64,000 nt of DNA from Cryobacterium levicorallinum. GTDB taxonomy: Bacteria > Actinomycetota > Actinomycetes > Actinomycetales > Microbacteriaceae. The notes beneath the pieces are model-generated. The model was given only the letters and a program-made list of their open reading frames with translations. It was not told the DNA's origin and made no database searches. The stretch lies in NCBI RefSeq assembly GCF_004402405.1, contig NZ_SOFE01000023.1, forward strand, positions 370,297 to 434,296, in the 5' to 3' direction. Position numbers and translations under genes: made by a program. Below are positions 1 to 9,879 of this stretch, piece by piece (position 1 is the stretch's first letter; each line of letters opens with the position of its first letter).

Positions 1-690
1 GCAGAGCGCTACGGTTTGTTCGAGGTGCTGGGCACTCTCCAGGGCGAACCAAGCCGCGAGGCTGGCTTCGAGGTGCGCGGCCTTGTCAGCCTGCATCTCC
101 ACGGCCAGGCCGGCCCGCCGGAGCTCTCGCAAATGCGTCGGTCGAGGGACCACCACGAGCAGCAGCCCGCCAGGTCGGAGAACGCGATGGAATTCCGCAG
201 CATTGCGGGGCGCGAAAACGTTGAGGATGACATCGACCGACGCGCCCTGCACGGGCAGCGGGGACCAGACATCTGCTACCAGCCCGTCGATGCGGTCATG
301 CGAGCGGATGGTTCGGCTCACCGCAGTGGGGGAGAGGTCCATGCCGAGCGCCCGGACGTCCTCGCCTAGGGGCAATGCCTCGCGCAGATAGTAGCCGGTA
401 CCGCAGCCTACGTCCAGAATACGTCGGGGATGCTCGGGGGAAATGACGGTGCGAATGGCGGCCTGGAGCGGCTTGTACCAGCCGGCTGCGAGGAAACTGT
501 CGCGGGCATCGAGCATGGCTGCGCTGTCGCCGATGAACTTGGGCGGGCCGGTGAGGAGGTTGATGAAACCGCGCTTGTTGACGTCAAAGGAATGCCCCGT
601 GCTGCATCCCAATCGGAGTGCGCCCGTCGGAGCGAGGGGCAGAAAGCAGTTCGGGCACCGAAGCCACTCCGATAACGTCTGGAGTGACAT
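1..690 (-). CDS. rlmA: 23S rRNA (guanine-N1)-methyltransferase, RlmA-type, 3' end cut by window
   Basis: The minus strand encodes 230 codons from an ATG at 690 and stays open to the window edge, so the C-terminus is missing. The N-terminus carries a zinc-binding pattern typical of RlmA proteins (C12, C15, C29, H33), followed by a class I SAM-binding motif LDVGCGTGY at about residues 92-100. The family methylates N1 of a guanine in 23S rRNA helix 35; some Gram-positive members (TlrB) modify the neighbouring G748 and affect tylosin sensitivity, and the sequence alone does not separate the two. It starts 33 bp after the qcrB stop on the same strand and could be the last gene of that operon. An in-frame stop about 40 bp upstream of the ATG leaves no good alternative start. 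Confidence 0.85.
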   Translation of the reverse strand, partial: MSLQTLSEWLRCPNCFLPLAPTGALRLGCSTGHSFDVNKRGFINLLTGPPKFIGDSAAMLDARDSFLAAGWYKPLQAAIRTVISPEHPRRILDVGCGTGYYLREALPLGEDVRALGMDLSPTAVSRTIRSHDRIDGLVADVWSPLPVQGASVDVILNVFAPRNAAEFHRVLRPGGLLLVVVPRPTHLRELRRAGLAVEMQADKAAHLEASLAAWFALESAQHLEQTVALC

Positions 691-723
691 CGATGCCCGA
701 TCTGTGGTGGTGCCTGAAGAGCG

Positions 724-2400
724 CTACTTATCGGTGATCGCCGACTGGTGTTCCTGGTCGGTGATCGCTGAGGGGTGGTCGCCATGAGCGCGATTCAGCT
801 CGGTCTGCGTGACCGGAGTGATCCGGTCTTCGAAGAACCAGCGGGACAGTCCGGCGCGAACTTTCTCGGCGGGGCCGATCTTGCCCTGGGCGTTGGGCCG
901 AAGCATGAGTGGCTTGAAGTCGCTGTAACTCACCAGCTTCCAGCGCTCGTACTCATCGACCGGCTGGTGCACTTCGACGAACTCGCCGCCGGGCAGTCGA
1001 ACGATGCGGCCTGACTCGTAGCCGTGCAGTACAATCTCGCGGTCCTTCTTCTGCAACGCGAGGCAGACGCGCTTGGCGATGAAGAAAGCCAGAATCGGTC
1101 CCAGCAACGTTGTGGCCTGGAGGGTGTGGATAACACCTTCCATGGTGAGGTGGAAATGCGTGGCCATGATGTCCGACGAGGCCGCCGCCCAGAGTGAGGC
1201 GTAGAACGTGACGCCGGCAGCACCGATAGCGGTGCGGGTCGGGGCGTTGCGCGGACGATCCAGTACGTGGTGCTCGCGCTTGTCCCCGGTGATCCAGGCT
1301 TCGATGAAGGGGTAGACCATGACGGTGACGATGAATAGTCCGACCACGGCCAGTACGACCACGATGTTGAGCGAGTAGGTGTGGTTCAGCCACACGACCT
1401 CCCACCCCGGGGGAATCAGGCGCATGGCGCCGTCAGCGAAACCGATATACCAGTCGGGTTGAGTACCGGCAGACACCGGTGACGGGTCATACGGACCATA
1501 ATTCCAGATCGGGTTGATCGTGAATAGGGACGCGATCAACATGACGACGCCGAAGACGATGAAGAAGAACCCACCGGCCTTGGCAGCGTACACGGGGAGC
1601 ACCGGATATCCGACCACATTCTGGTTGGTGTGTCCGGCCGCCGGGTACTGGGTGTGCTTGTGCACGACGACGAAGAGGAGGTGCATCGCGATCAACGCGA
1701 CGATGATCGCCGGCAGCAACAGGATGTGCAGCGAGTACAGCCGTCCGACTATATCGGTGCCGGGGAATTCGCCGCCGAAGAGCAAGAAGGAGGTCCAGGT
1801 TCCGATAACCGGGATGCCCTTGACCAGACCGTCGATGATGCGCAGGCCGTTACCGGAGAGCAGGTCGTCAGGGAGGGAGTAGCCGGTGAATCCTTCAGCC
1901 ATTGCGAGGATGAATAGGATGAACCCGATGACCCAGTTGAGCTCGCGCGGCTTGCGGAACGCACCGGTGAAGTAGATCCGCAGCATGTGCAGCCCGATGG
2001 CGGCGACAAACAGAAGAGCTGCCCAGTGGTGTACCTGGCGCATGAGCAGGCCGCCGCGAATGTCAAACGAAATGTCCATGGTCGACGACATCGCTACCGA
2101 CATCGGGATGCCCTTGAGCGGCGCGTAGGAACCGTCATAGACGACCTCCGCCATGGAAGCCTGGAAGAAGAAGGTCAGGAAAGACCCGGACAGCAGGATG
2201 ATAACGAAGCTGTAGAGCGCAACTTCGCCGAGGAGGAAGGACCAGTGGTCAGGGAAGATCTTGCGACCAAGTTCTTTGACCGCGCCAGAGATGCTTGTGC
2301 GCTCGTCGATGTAGTTGGCGGCCGTGGCGGTGAAGCCACCGGTCTTCTTCGCCCCGACGGTTTGATCCCCAGCAGATTCGCGGGTGTTTACGGTTGTCAT
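724..2400 (-). CDS. qcrB: Cytochrome bc1 complex cytochrome b subunit
   Basis: A 558-residue membrane protein that holds the two b hemes and the quinol sites of the actinobacterial bcc-aa3 supercomplex. Likely heme ligands are H124/H138 and H225/H240 in helices B and D. A PDWY motif at 315-318 corresponds to the Qo-site PEWY loop, and the long C-terminal extension is normal for actinobacteria. The start ATG overlaps the qcrA stop by 4 bp, so translation is probably coupled. The last 20 residues contain an imperfect duplication, PSAITDQ then QSAITDK, mirrored in the DNA by two copies of TCGGTGATCGC. The pair QcrB and CtaE identifies a respiratory chain that oxidises menaquinol and hands electrons directly to cytochrome aa3. 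Confidence 0.97.
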   Translation of the reverse strand: MTTVNTRESAGDQTVGAKKTGGFTATAANYIDERTSISGAVKELGRKIFPDHWSFLLGEVALYSFVIILLSGSFLTFFFQASMAEVVYDGSYAPLKGIPMSVAMSSTMDISFDIRGGLLMRQVHHWAALLFVAAIGLHMLRIYFTGAFRKPRELNWVIGFILFILAMAEGFTGYSLPDDLLSGNGLRIIDGLVKGIPVIGTWTSFLLFGGEFPGTDIVGRLYSLHILLLPAIIVALIAMHLLFVVVHKHTQYPAAGHTNQNVVGYPVLPVYAAKAGGFFFIVFGVVMLIASLFTINPIWNYGPYDPSPVSAGTQPDWYIGFADGAMRLIPPGWEVVWLNHTYSLNIVVVLAVVGLFIVTVMVYPFIEAWITGDKREHHVLDRPRNAPTRTAIGAAGVTFYASLWAAASSDIMATHFHLTMEGVIHTLQATTLLGPILAFFIAKRVCLALQKKDREIVLHGYESGRIVRLPGGEFVEVHQPVDEYERWKLVSYSDFKPLMLRPNAQGKIGPAEKVRAGLSRWFFEDRITPVTQTELNRAHGDHPSAITDQEHQSAITDK

Positions 2401-3470
2401 GCTCGCTCCCAGAAACTCGGGCCGACTGGTTCAGTGAAATCGCTCTGCGCGATCAGGTAGCCCTCAGCGTCCACGGCAATCGGGAGCTGGGGTAGTGCCC
2501 GCTTCGCCGGTCCGAAGATGACCTTGCAGTGGTTCTCAACGTCGAACTGCGACTGGTGACACGGGCAAAGCAGGTGATGGGTGTGCTGTTCATACAGTGC
2601 CACCGGGCATCCTACGTGGGTGCAAATCTTTGAGTACGCCACGATGCCCTGGTAGGACCAGGTCTTGCGTTCCTCTGATTCTACCAGGTCCGCTGGGTCC
2701 ATACGAATTAGGAGGACGGCTGCCTTGGCCTTTTCTTCCAGGCGACCATGCTCCATCTCGGACAGCCCTTCCGGTATGACGTGGAAGGACGATCCCAACG
2801 TGACATCCGAGGCCTTGATCGGTGTGCCGCTCGGGTCCATGGTCAGGCGGACACCCTTTTTCCACATGGTTTCGTTTAGAAGGTCGACGGGGTTCTGGTC
2901 CATCGGACCGAGCCCGCGGAACAAGACAACGGCAGGCAGCGGGAAGACGACGAGCGCGCCGATCAGGCTGTTACGAATGAGCGTGCGACGACCGAAGCCG
3001 GATTCTTCATTTGCCTGCTGAAATATCTCCACGGCGCGGGCCCGAACGGGTTCGGTTCCGCGAACCGGGTGGCGTTCGTCAACGCCTTCATGATCACTCA
3101 TGAGGGCCTTGCCCCAGTGCACAGCACCGATACCGATGGCGAGTAACGCGAGGCTGAGCCCAAGACCGATGAACAGGTTGTTCAGGCGTACGGATCCCGG
3201 ATCTTCCGGGACGATGGGAAAGGCCATGTAGGCGGCGATCGCGAAAACACTACCCACGATGGAAACGTAGAACAACGTGTAGACAGCGCGCTCCGCTTTG
3301 CGCTCTTCCTTGTGGTCAAGGTCGGTGATGCGCGGACGATGCGGTGGGAACCCCGGGTTGACCAGGGAATCCCGTGTGACGACGGCGGTGCTTGCGGCGA
3401 TTGGAGCAAGCGAGTCGCCAGGCGAGTCGGCGGCGGTTACGTCCTCCGCGCCGTTATCGTCCTTGACCAT
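2397..3470 (-). CDS. qcrA: Cytochrome bc1 complex Rieske iron-sulfur subunit
   Basis: A 357-residue protein with three predicted membrane helices (about 62-84, 96-117 and 166-184), the topology typical of actinobacterial QcrA rather than the single anchor of proteobacterial Rieske proteins. The 2Fe-2S cluster boxes are CTHVGC (C283, H285, C288) and CPCH (C302, C304, H305); C288 and C304 would form the structural disulfide. It passes electrons from quinol at the Qo site to QcrC. It lies between qcrC (94 bp upstream) and qcrB (4-bp overlap). The ATG at 3470 follows a purine-rich AAGGAGAAC-type site. Confidence 0.97.
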   Translation of the reverse strand: MVKDDNGAEDVTAADSPGDSLAPIAASTAVVTRDSLVNPGFPPHRPRITDLDHKEERKAERAVYTLFYVSIVGSVFAIAAYMAFPIVPEDPGSVRLNNLFIGLGLSLALLAIGIGAVHWGKALMSDHEGVDERHPVRGTEPVRARAVEIFQQANEESGFGRRTLIRNSLIGALVVFPLPAVVLFRGLGPMDQNPVDLLNETMWKKGVRLTMDPSGTPIKASDVTLGSSFHVIPEGLSEMEHGRLEEKAKAAVLLIRMDPADLVESEERKTWSYQGIVAYSKICTHVGCPVALYEQHTHHLLCPCHQSQFDVENHCKVIFGPAKRALPQLPIAVDAEGYLIAQSDFTEPVGPSFWERA

Positions 3471-3565
3471 TGTTCTCCTTTGTGGGCTGTGAAAATACTC
3501 TGCGCGCTCGTGCTGCGCGGCGTTCGGGTGAAACGGGGGAACTGGTCAAGACCGATTCCCGGTCA

Positions 3566-4381
3566 TCAGTTGGATTTTGCGGTGATCCACACGGTCAGGG
3601 CCACGATTGCGCCCAGCCCGAAGATCCAGATGAAGAGGCCCTCAGCCACCGGCCCCAGGGAACCGAGTGCTAAGCCGCCCGGAGACGGGTTGTCCTCGAC
3701 GTACTTGAGGTAGGTGATGATGTCGCGCTTATCTTCCGGCGTGATGTTCATGTCGTTGAAGACGGGCATGTTCTGCGGGCCGGTGATCATGGCCTCGTAG
3801 ATGTGCTGCGCCGACACGTTCTCGATCGCGGGGGCGAACTTACCCTCGGTCAGGGCGCCGCCGGCGCCGGCCACGTTGTGGCACATCGCGCAGTTGATGC
3901 GGAACAGCTCTGCGCCGTTTGCCGCATCGCCAGCAGCAGCGTCGAGCAATTCAGCCGCCGGAATTGCGGGGCCGGGAGCCAGCGAAGCAACGTAGGCCGC
4001 GAGAGCTGCGATTTGCTCAGACGTGAACTGCACCGGCTTCTTCTGTGCCTGCGGGCCCTGCATCTGCATGGGCATCCGTCCGGTGCCGACCTGGAAGTCG
4101 ACCGACGCTGCGCCGACTCCGATCAGGCTGGGGCCTTCTGTGGAACCCTGGGCGCTCAGTCCATGGCAGGTTGCACAGTTTGCGGCGAAGAGCTTTTCGC
4201 CCTCAGCGATGGTCTGCTGGGAGGAAGCATCTGTTGTCGCAACGGCGGTGCTGGTGCTGAAGGCCGCATAGGCACCTCCGGTGAACAGCAGTCCGATGGC
4301 GATGAGGGCAACGCTGGCGAGCGGGTGGCGACGTCCGGTTTTACTTGGTCGGTGTGCTCGAGTCTTTTTGATCGTGGTCAT
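3566..4381 (-). CDS. qcrC: Cytochrome bc1 complex diheme cytochrome c subunit
   Basis: A 271-residue protein with an N-terminal signal/anchor helix (about 20-40), two c-type heme motifs (CATCH at 69-73 and CAMCH at 164-168) and a C-terminal membrane helix (about 245-266). Diheme QcrC replaces soluble cytochrome c in actinobacteria and wires the bc1 complex directly to the aa3 oxidase. It sits between ctaE and qcrA in the order ctaE-qcrC-qcrA-qcrB, the usual actinobacterial operon. The gap to the ctaE stop is 37 bp. The hemes would be attached outside the membrane; no maturation genes are in view. Confidence 0.97.
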   Translation of the reverse strand: MTTIKKTRAHRPSKTGRRHPLASVALIAIGLLFTGGAYAAFSTSTAVATTDASSQQTIAEGEKLFAANCATCHGLSAQGSTEGPSLIGVGAASVDFQVGTGRMPMQMQGPQAQKKPVQFTSEQIAALAAYVASLAPGPAIPAAELLDAAAGDAANGAELFRINCAMCHNVAGAGGALTEGKFAPAIENVSAQHIYEAMITGPQNMPVFNDMNITPEDKRDIITYLKYVEDNPSPGGLALGSLGPVAEGLFIWIFGLGAIVALTVWITAKSN

Positions 4382-4418
4382 GCTGAAGTAGTCCGCTCCC
4401 GTTTCTCAGTAAGAACTT

Positions 4419-5048
4419 CTATTTAAGAACGTAGATGACCAGGAAGAGCCCGATCCAGACGACGTCGACGAAGTGCCAGTAGTACGAAACCACGATGGCG
4501 CTGGTGGCTTCCTTGTGTCCGAAGTTCTTGACCGCGAAACCGCGCCCAATAATCAGAAGGAAGGCGATCAGGCCCGCCGTCACGTGAATTCCGTGGAAGC
4601 CGGTCGTGATGTAGAAGGCTGAACCGTAGGCGTTGGAGGAGAGTGAGATTCCCTCGGACACCAGCGTGGCGTATTCGAACACCTGGCCGGTGACGAAGAT
4701 CGCGCCGAGGGCGTAGGTGAGGAAGAACCACTCGACCATGCCCCACTCGCTCGGCTTCCAGCCGGTGGACCGGGCCTGCAGCCGCTCGGCGGCAAACACC
4801 CCGAACTGGCAGGTCACCGACGAAGACACCAACACGAGTGTGTTGATCAACGCAAAGGTGAAATTGTGTTTGTCCGCCTCGAAGAGCCAGAGCTCGGATG
4901 AGGTCGAACGAAGTGTGAAGTAGATGGCGAAGAGCCCCGCGAAGAACATCACTTCGCTGCCCAACCACACAATGGTGCCCACAGCCACGCTGTTAGGCCG
5001 GTTCACAACGGGCGCACTCGCCGTCTGAGTAATTGAGGTGCTGGTCAC
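4419..5048 (-). CDS. ctaE: Cytochrome c oxidase subunit III
   Basis: About 209 residues from a GTG at 5048, giving the start VTSTSITQ and then the conserved block [18 protein letters not shown]. The reading frame stays open to a TTG at 5099, but the extra 17 residues look unrelated to the family, so I prefer the GTG. Five membrane helices fit the shorter subunit III form. Subunit III stabilises the heme-copper core of the aa3 oxidase. It is the first gene of the ctaE-qcrCAB operon; subunits I and II are not in this window. The divergent trpD upstream is the neighbour also seen in mycobacteria. Confidence 0.93.
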   Translation of the reverse strand: MTSTSITQTASAPVVNRPNSVAVGTIVWLGSEVMFFAGLFAIYFTLRSTSSELWLFEADKHNFTFALINTLVLVSSSVTCQFGVFAAERLQARSTGWKPSEWGMVEWFFLTYALGAIFVTGQVFEYATLVSEGISLSSNAYGSAFYITTGFHGIHVTAGLIAFLLIIGRGFAVKNFGHKEATSAIVVSYYWHFVDVVWIGLFLVIYVLK

Positions 5049-5153
5049 CCCTCTATTATGGCTGATATTCCCCCAAGTTTTTCTCAATCTGCCATGCAAG
5101 TGACCTTTTATGCCCGATGGAGTGGTTCTTTTCCCGGGTGGTTTCGTTGTGAA

Positions 5154-5184
5154 TTCGGGCGAGTCGGGCCCGTTCTCCTAAGAT
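5154..5184 (+). promoter_or_regulatory. Possible trpD promoter, leaderless
   Basis: TAAGAT at 5179-5184 resembles a -10 hexamer and ends 7 bp before the trpD ATG at 5192, so transcription would begin at or next to the start codon. No Shine-Dalgarno sequence is visible in the preceding bases (GATCGAAAAC). The -35 (TTCGGG at 5154-5159) is weak. Confidence 0.3.
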
Positions 5185-5191
5185 CGAAAAC

Positions 5192-6244
5192 ATGCTCGAA
5201 TCCCAGACTTGGCCAAAGATTTTAGATTCCCTCCTGTCCGGTCGGGACCTGAGCGTGGCAGACGCCGCATGGAGCATGGAACGGATCATGCTCGGCGAGG
5301 CCAGCCCCTCCCAACTCGGAGCCTTCCTGGTCGCTTTGCGGGCCAAGGGAGAGACCGTCGATGAGATCGTCGGTTTTCGGGATGCCGTGCTGGAGCATGC
5401 CATTGAACTCCCCGTCAATCCGATGGCGCTCGACATTGTCGGAACCGGCGGCGACCAGTTCGGCACGGTCAACATTTCGACCATGGCATCGATCGTCTGT
5501 GCGGCGGCCGGCGTGCCGGTTGTCAAACACGGAAACCGGGCAGCCAGCTCAGCTTCCGGGTCGTCAGACGTACTCGGTGAACTCGGCATTGACCTGTCGC
5601 GAGACGCCGCTCGGGTAGCGCAGGTCTTTGAGGAGACCGGAATTACCTTCGCTTTTGCGGCGGCCTTTCACCCGGGCTTTAGGCACGCAGCCCTCACCCG
5701 GAGCGAATTGGGCATCCCCACCGTGTTCAACTACCTCGGCCCCCTGTGCAATCCGGCCAGGCCGGAGGCATCCGCTGTCGGAGTGGCGAACCTGGATCGC
5801 GTTCCCCTCTTCGTCGGCGTGTTTCAGACCCGCGGTGCCACGGCCCTTGTCTTTCGCGGTGACGACGGGCTCGACGAGCTGACCACGACCGGGCACAGCC
5901 ACATTTGGGAGGTCTCCCGCGGCCTCGTAACCGAACATGACATTGACCCGCGTGACCTCGGCATTAAGCGGGCGCAGATCGGCGACCTGGTTGGTGGCTC
6001 CCCACGGCACAACGCCGATGTCGTGCATTCCGTGCTGGCCGGCAATCAGGGACCGATTCGGGACATCGTGCTGCTCAACGCCGCAGCCGGACTCGTCGCC
6101 TTCGATCTCGCCAACGATCCCGCTCAGGTGCAGGTTGCGATTTTGGATCGTTTTCGCAGCAAGCTGGTCGTGGCCGCCGAAGCGATTGACTCCGGTGCGG
6201 CCACGGCCAAATTGTCCGCCTGGGTAGCGGCGACCCGGATCTGA
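5192..6244 (+). CDS. trpD: Anthranilate phosphoribosyltransferase
   Basis: A 350-residue enzyme of tryptophan biosynthesis that joins anthranilate to phosphoribosyl pyrophosphate. It carries the PRPP-binding GTGGD motif (in DIVGTGGDQFGTVNIST) and the substrate loop KHGNRAASS, both close to the family consensus, and is of normal length. It stands alone, without other trp genes, and is divergent from ctaE. The next gene, glpK, converges on it 28 bp after the stop. The ATG seems to lack a Shine-Dalgarno sequence, consistent with a leaderless mRNA. Confidence 0.96.
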   Translation: MLESQTWPKILDSLLSGRDLSVADAAWSMERIMLGEASPSQLGAFLVALRAKGETVDEIVGFRDAVLEHAIELPVNPMALDIVGTGGDQFGTVNISTMASIVCAAAGVPVVKHGNRAASSASGSSDVLGELGIDLSRDAARVAQVFEETGITFAFAAAFHPGFRHAALTRSELGIPTVFNYLGPLCNPARPEASAVGVANLDRVPLFVGVFQTRGATALVFRGDDGLDELTTTGHSHIWEVSRGLVTEHDIDPRDLGIKRAQIGDLVGGSPRHNADVVHSVLAGNQGPIRDIVLLNAAAGLVAFDLANDPAQVQVAILDRFRSKLVVAAEAIDSGAATAKLSAWVAATRI

Positions 6245-6272
6245 CCCCGGCCGCCGTATACTCGGTCGCCCG

Positions 6273-7787
6273 CTACAACACGTCCTCGTCGACCCAACCG
6301 AACGTCTTGGTGACGGCCTTCTTCCAGTTGCGCAGCTGACGGTTGCGTTCCTCGTCGTTCATCTGGGGCGTCCAGCGGCTGTCCTCCTGCCAGTTGGTGC
6401 GCAGCTCGTCGAGCCCACTCCAGAACCCGACGGCGAGGCCGGCCGCGTACGCAGCGCCCAGGGCGGTCGTCTCGGCGACGACGGGGCGCACCACGGGAAC
6501 ACCGAGAATATCGGCCTGGAACTGCATGAGGGTGTTGTTGGCGATCATGCCGCCGTCGACCTTGATCTCGGTCAGGGGGACACCGGAGTCGGCATTGACC
6601 GCGTCAATCACCTCCCGAGTCTGAAATGCTGTTGCCTCGAGCGCTGCCCGGGCGATGTGCCCTTTATTGACGAACCGGGTCAGGCCGACGAGCGCGCCGC
6701 GGGCATCGGCTCGCCAGTAAGGCGCGAACAGGCCGGAGAACGCCGGCACGAAATACGCACCGCCGTTGTCGTCGACCGTTTTGGCGAGATCCTCGATCTC
6801 GGCGGCGGAACTGATCATGCCGAGGTTGTCCCGCATCCACTGCACCAGGGAACCCGTGACCGCGATTGAGCCTTCCAGGGCATAGTGCGGTGCTGCATCG
6901 CCGAGCTTGTAGCCGAGCGTCGTGAGCAGCCCGTTCTTCGAGTGCACGATCTCGGTGCCGGTATTGAAGATCAGAAAGTTGCCGGTGCCGTAGGTGTTCT
7001 TCGCCTCGCCCTGGTCGAAGGCCGCCTGACCAAAGGTTGCGGCTTGCTGGTCGCCGAGGATGCCGGCAACGGGAACTTCCCGCAGCAGGCTCGAGGTGTG
7101 GGCTGTTCCGTAGACCTCCGATGAGGAACGAATCGACGGGAGCATCGACCGGGGCACGTCGAAGATGGCGAGGATCTCGTCGTCCCACTGCAGCGTTTCG
7201 AGGTCCATGAACAGGGTGCGACTCGCGTTGGTGACGTCGGTCGCGTGCACTCCGCCGTCGACACCGCCGGTGAGATTCCACAGTACCCAGGAGTCGGTGG
7301 TGCCGAACAGGAGGTCGCCGGCATCCGCTTTCGCGCGCGCGCCCTCGACGTTTTCGAGGATCCAGACGATCTTGGTGCCGGAAAAATAGGTGGCCAGCGG
7401 CAGGCCGACCTTCTGCTTGAAGCGCTCGACACCGCCGTCCGCGGCGAGGCGGTCGACAATGGGCTGGGTGCGGGTGTCCTGCCAGACGATGGCGTTGTAC
7501 ACCGGAATACCGGTGGTCTTGTCCCAGACGACGGCTGTCTCGCGCTGGTTGGTTATGCCGATGGCCTTGATATCGTGGCGGGTCAGATTGGCCTTGGACA
7601 GCGCCTGGCCAATAACCTCGCGGGTGTTGTCCCAGATTTCCTTCGGATCGTGCTCGACCCACCCGGCCTGCGGAAGAATCTGCTCGTGCTCCAGCTGCCC
7701 GGTCGAGACAATCGATCCGGCCTTGTCGAAGATGATGGCGCGCGAACTGGTGGTTCCCTGGTCGATCGCAAGAATGTAGTCAGTCAT
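6273..7787 (-). CDS. glpK: Glycerol kinase
   Basis: A 504-residue FGGY-family kinase that phosphorylates glycerol to glycerol 3-phosphate. The N-terminal ATP motif [13 protein letters not shown] is intact, as are the [10 protein letters not shown] loop and the C-terminal DGGMIANN segment. The ATG at 7787 follows a strong AAGGAGGA ribosome site. It is preceded by glpF (93-bp gap with a hairpin), so uptake facilitator and kinase form one transcription unit. The divergent dhaKLM operon handles the alternative route through dihydroxyacetone. Confidence 0.97.
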   Translation of the reverse strand: MTDYILAIDQGTTSSRAIIFDKAGSIVSTGQLEHEQILPQAGWVEHDPKEIWDNTREVIGQALSKANLTRHDIKAIGITNQRETAVVWDKTTGIPVYNAIVWQDTRTQPIVDRLAADGGVERFKQKVGLPLATYFSGTKIVWILENVEGARAKADAGDLLFGTTDSWVLWNLTGGVDGGVHATDVTNASRTLFMDLETLQWDDEILAIFDVPRSMLPSIRSSSEVYGTAHTSSLLREVPVAGILGDQQAATFGQAAFDQGEAKNTYGTGNFLIFNTGTEIVHSKNGLLTTLGYKLGDAAPHYALEGSIAVTGSLVQWMRDNLGMISSAAEIEDLAKTVDDNGGAYFVPAFSGLFAPYWRADARGALVGLTRFVNKGHIARAALEATAFQTREVIDAVNADSGVPLTEIKVDGGMIANNTLMQFQADILGVPVVRPVVAETTALGAAYAAGLAVGFWSGLDELRTNWQEDSRWTPQMNDEERNRQLRNWKKAVTKTFGWVDEDVL

Positions 7788-7860
7788 GGGTCAGTGTCCT
7801 CCTTGAAATTGGTGCGAGACGTGCGGGTGGCGGCACAAACGGGCCGATTCTCACGAAGGG

Positions 7861-7882
7861 AACCGGCCCGTGTGGGCCGGTT
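7861..7882 (-). terminator. Hairpin between glpF and glpK
   Basis: AACCGGCCC, a 4-base loop and GGGCCGGTT form a perfect 9-bp stem that overlaps the last bases of the glpF stop codon. There is no T run, so it may reduce read-through into glpK or protect the 3' end of glpF mRNA rather than stop transcription. Confidence 0.45.
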
Positions 7883-8648
7883 AAGAGACGAGAAGGGGAA
7901 GAAGTGCCGTTGCGGTCCAGCCGGCGAGCAGGCCGCCGATGACCGGTCCAACTACCGGAACCCAGGAGTAGGACCAATCAGAGCTGCCCTTGCCCTTGAT
8001 AGGCAGGATGAAGTGGGCGATACGCGGTCCGAGGTCACGAGCCGGGTTGATGGCGTAGCCGGTGGGCCCGCCGAGTGAGGTGCCGATCACGATGACGAGA
8101 ATGGCCACGGGAAGGGCTCCGAGCGCTGCGAGACCGCCGGACTCACCCTGACGACCGCCGCCGAAGGCGATGACGACGAAGACCAGCACGAAGGTGCCGA
8201 TGATTTCGGTGACGAGGTTCCAACCGTACGAGCGGATGGCCGGCCCGGTGGAGAAGACACCGAGCTTGTTGGCCGGTTCGGGCTCGGCGTCGAAGTGCTG
8301 TTTGTAGGCCAGCCAGCACGCGACAGCGCCCAGGATGGCGCCGAGCATTTGGGCTCCGATGTAGGCGAGCACGGAGACGACGTTAACGGGAACACCCATG
8401 CCGAATTCCGTGGCGCCGTTGGCGACCAGTCCGAGGGTGACGGCGGGGTTCAGGTGCGCCCCCGAACGGTAGGCGACGGTGACACCGGCGAAGACCGCGA
8501 AGCCCCAACCGATGGTGACCATGAGAAACCCCCCGCCGAGGCCCTTGTTTTTGGCCAAGGCGACGTTGGCGACGACGCCCGTTCCGAGCAGAACCAGCAT
8601 TGCGGTGCCCACGACCTCCGAGATCATTACAGCTCCGATATTGTCCAC
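7881..8648 (-). CDS. glpF: Aquaglyceroporin (MIP family glycerol facilitator)
   Basis: A 255-residue channel with six membrane helices and two NPA boxes (N67-P-A and N201-P-A). The second is followed by R-D (NPARDLGPR); aspartate here is the hallmark of glycerol facilitators as opposed to water-only aquaporins. It would admit glycerol by facilitated diffusion for the kinase encoded downstream. It is divergent from dhaK across about 217 bp. The ATG at 8648 follows an AGAAAGGTTC-type site. Small polyol specificity is inferred from the second NPA region and the neighbours. Confidence 0.94.
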   Translation of the reverse strand: MDNIGAVMISEVVGTAMLVLLGTGVVANVALAKNKGLGGGFLMVTIGWGFAVFAGVTVAYRSGAHLNPAVTLGLVANGATEFGMGVPVNVVSVLAYIGAQMLGAILGAVACWLAYKQHFDAEPEPANKLGVFSTGPAIRSYGWNLVTEIIGTFVLVFVVIAFGGGRQGESGGLAALGALPVAILVIVIGTSLGGPTGYAINPARDLGPRIAHFILPIKGKGSSDWSYSWVPVVGPVIGGLLAGWTATALLPLLVS

Positions 8649-8865
8649 GAGAACCTTTCTGGTCAGGCCGGGGATGCCGAAGCTGCCCCTCTAAAGTGAG
8701 CGGATGGCATCAACATAGCGCGCGGTGTCATCGAGGGGAATAGGCTGTTCGAGTTGGCCTCGACCCTTTCCGTGCGTGATCGATGCGTGTAGGTTGATCG
8801 TGGGAAAATGCGCTTGGGGCGAAGCGTCCGATCAATCCGTGGCACCACCGAGTGAATGGCTGGTC
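8649..8865. other. Divergent intergenic region between glpF and dhaK
   Basis: These 217 bp must contain the promoters of both the glycerol (glpF-glpK) and dihydroxyacetone (dhaKLM) units. I see no convincing hexamer pair or long palindrome, and no regulator gene lies beside it. A GlpR- or carbon-catabolite-type operator could be present but cannot be picked out by eye. Confidence 0.4.
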
Positions 8866-9867
8866 ATGAAGAAGCTCATCAACGATCCGAAGAACGTCGT
8901 CAACGAAGCCGTCGCCGGGTTCGAGACGGCGCACGCCGACATCGTGCGGGTCTCGCACGATCCTATTTTCATTGTGCGAGCGGATGCACCTGTGAAGGGC
9001 AAGGTCGGAATCGTCAGCGGTGGCGGCAGCGGACACGAACCGTTGCACGGCGGATTCGTCGGTTTCGGAATGCTCGACGCAGCCGTTCCTGGGCCGGTTT
9101 TCACGTCCCCAACACCTGACCCGATCCTGGCCGCAACGCAGGCGGTCGACGGCGGAGTGGGGGTGCTGCACATCGTGAAGAACTACACCGGGGACGTGCT
9201 GAATTTCGAGACCGCAGCCGATCTCGCATCCGCTGAAGGAATTGAGGTTCGCACGGTCATCATCAATGATGACGTCGCGGTGAAGGACTCGCTCTATACC
9301 GCGGGACGCCGCGGTGTGGCCGGAACGGTGCTGGTCGAGAAGATCACCGGGGCCGCTGCTGAACGCGGCGATGACCTGGCTGCTGTCGTTGCCGTGGCCG
9401 AAAAGGTCAATTCTCGGGTACGCACGATGGGGGTGGCGTTGACGCCGTGCGTGGTGCCGCACGCCGGCGAGCCGAGCTTCGTGCTCGCTGACGACGAGAT
9501 CGAGATCGGCATCGGAATCCACGGTGAGCCCGGCCGGGAACGCATCAAGCTCGAGCCGGCCGATGCCATCGTCGACCGCCTGCTCATGCCCATTTTGGAG
9601 GACCTGCCGTTGGCCAGCGGCGACCAGGTGCTGCTGTTGGTCAACGGCATGGGCGGCACGCCGCTGGTGGAGCTATACATCGTGTTCCGGCGCGCGGTCG
9701 CAGTACTGCACGAGCGGGGCATCACTGTGTCGCGTTGCCTCGTGGGCAACTACACGACGAGCCTCGAAATGGCGGGGGCGTCGATTTCCGTGCTGCAGCT
9801 GGATGCAGAGTTGACCGCCCTCTGGGATGCACCGGTGCAGACGGCCGCGCTACGGTGGGGACGATAG
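8866..9867 (+). CDS. dhaK: Dihydroxyacetone kinase subunit DhaK
   Basis: A 333-residue protein from ATG 8866 (MKKLINDP); the frame is open upstream but the extra residues are not family-like. It has the GGGSGHEP loop near residues 52-59 and the histidine that covalently binds dihydroxyacetone as a hemiaminal, H219 in GIGIHGEPG. In PTS-type kinases DhaK binds the substrate and receives phosphate from ADP held permanently by DhaL. It is the first gene of dhaK-dhaL-dhaM, with a 12-bp gap to dhaL. Confidence 0.96.
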   Translation: MKKLINDPKNVVNEAVAGFETAHADIVRVSHDPIFIVRADAPVKGKVGIVSGGGSGHEPLHGGFVGFGMLDAAVPGPVFTSPTPDPILAATQAVDGGVGVLHIVKNYTGDVLNFETAADLASAEGIEVRTVIINDDVAVKDSLYTAGRRGVAGTVLVEKITGAAAERGDDLAAVVAVAEKVNSRVRTMGVALTPCVVPHAGEPSFVLADDEIEIGIGIHGEPGRERIKLEPADAIVDRLLMPILEDLPLASGDQVLLLVNGMGGTPLVELYIVFRRAVAVLHERGITVSRCLVGNYTTSLEMAGASISVLQLDAELTALWDAPVQTAALRWGR

Positions 9868-9879
9868 AAGGAGGCGCCG

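Noticed and set aside
8725-8865. A longer DhaK starting at an upstream codon
   Set aside because: The 47 extra residues look unrelated to DhaK and the ATG at 8866 matches the family start.
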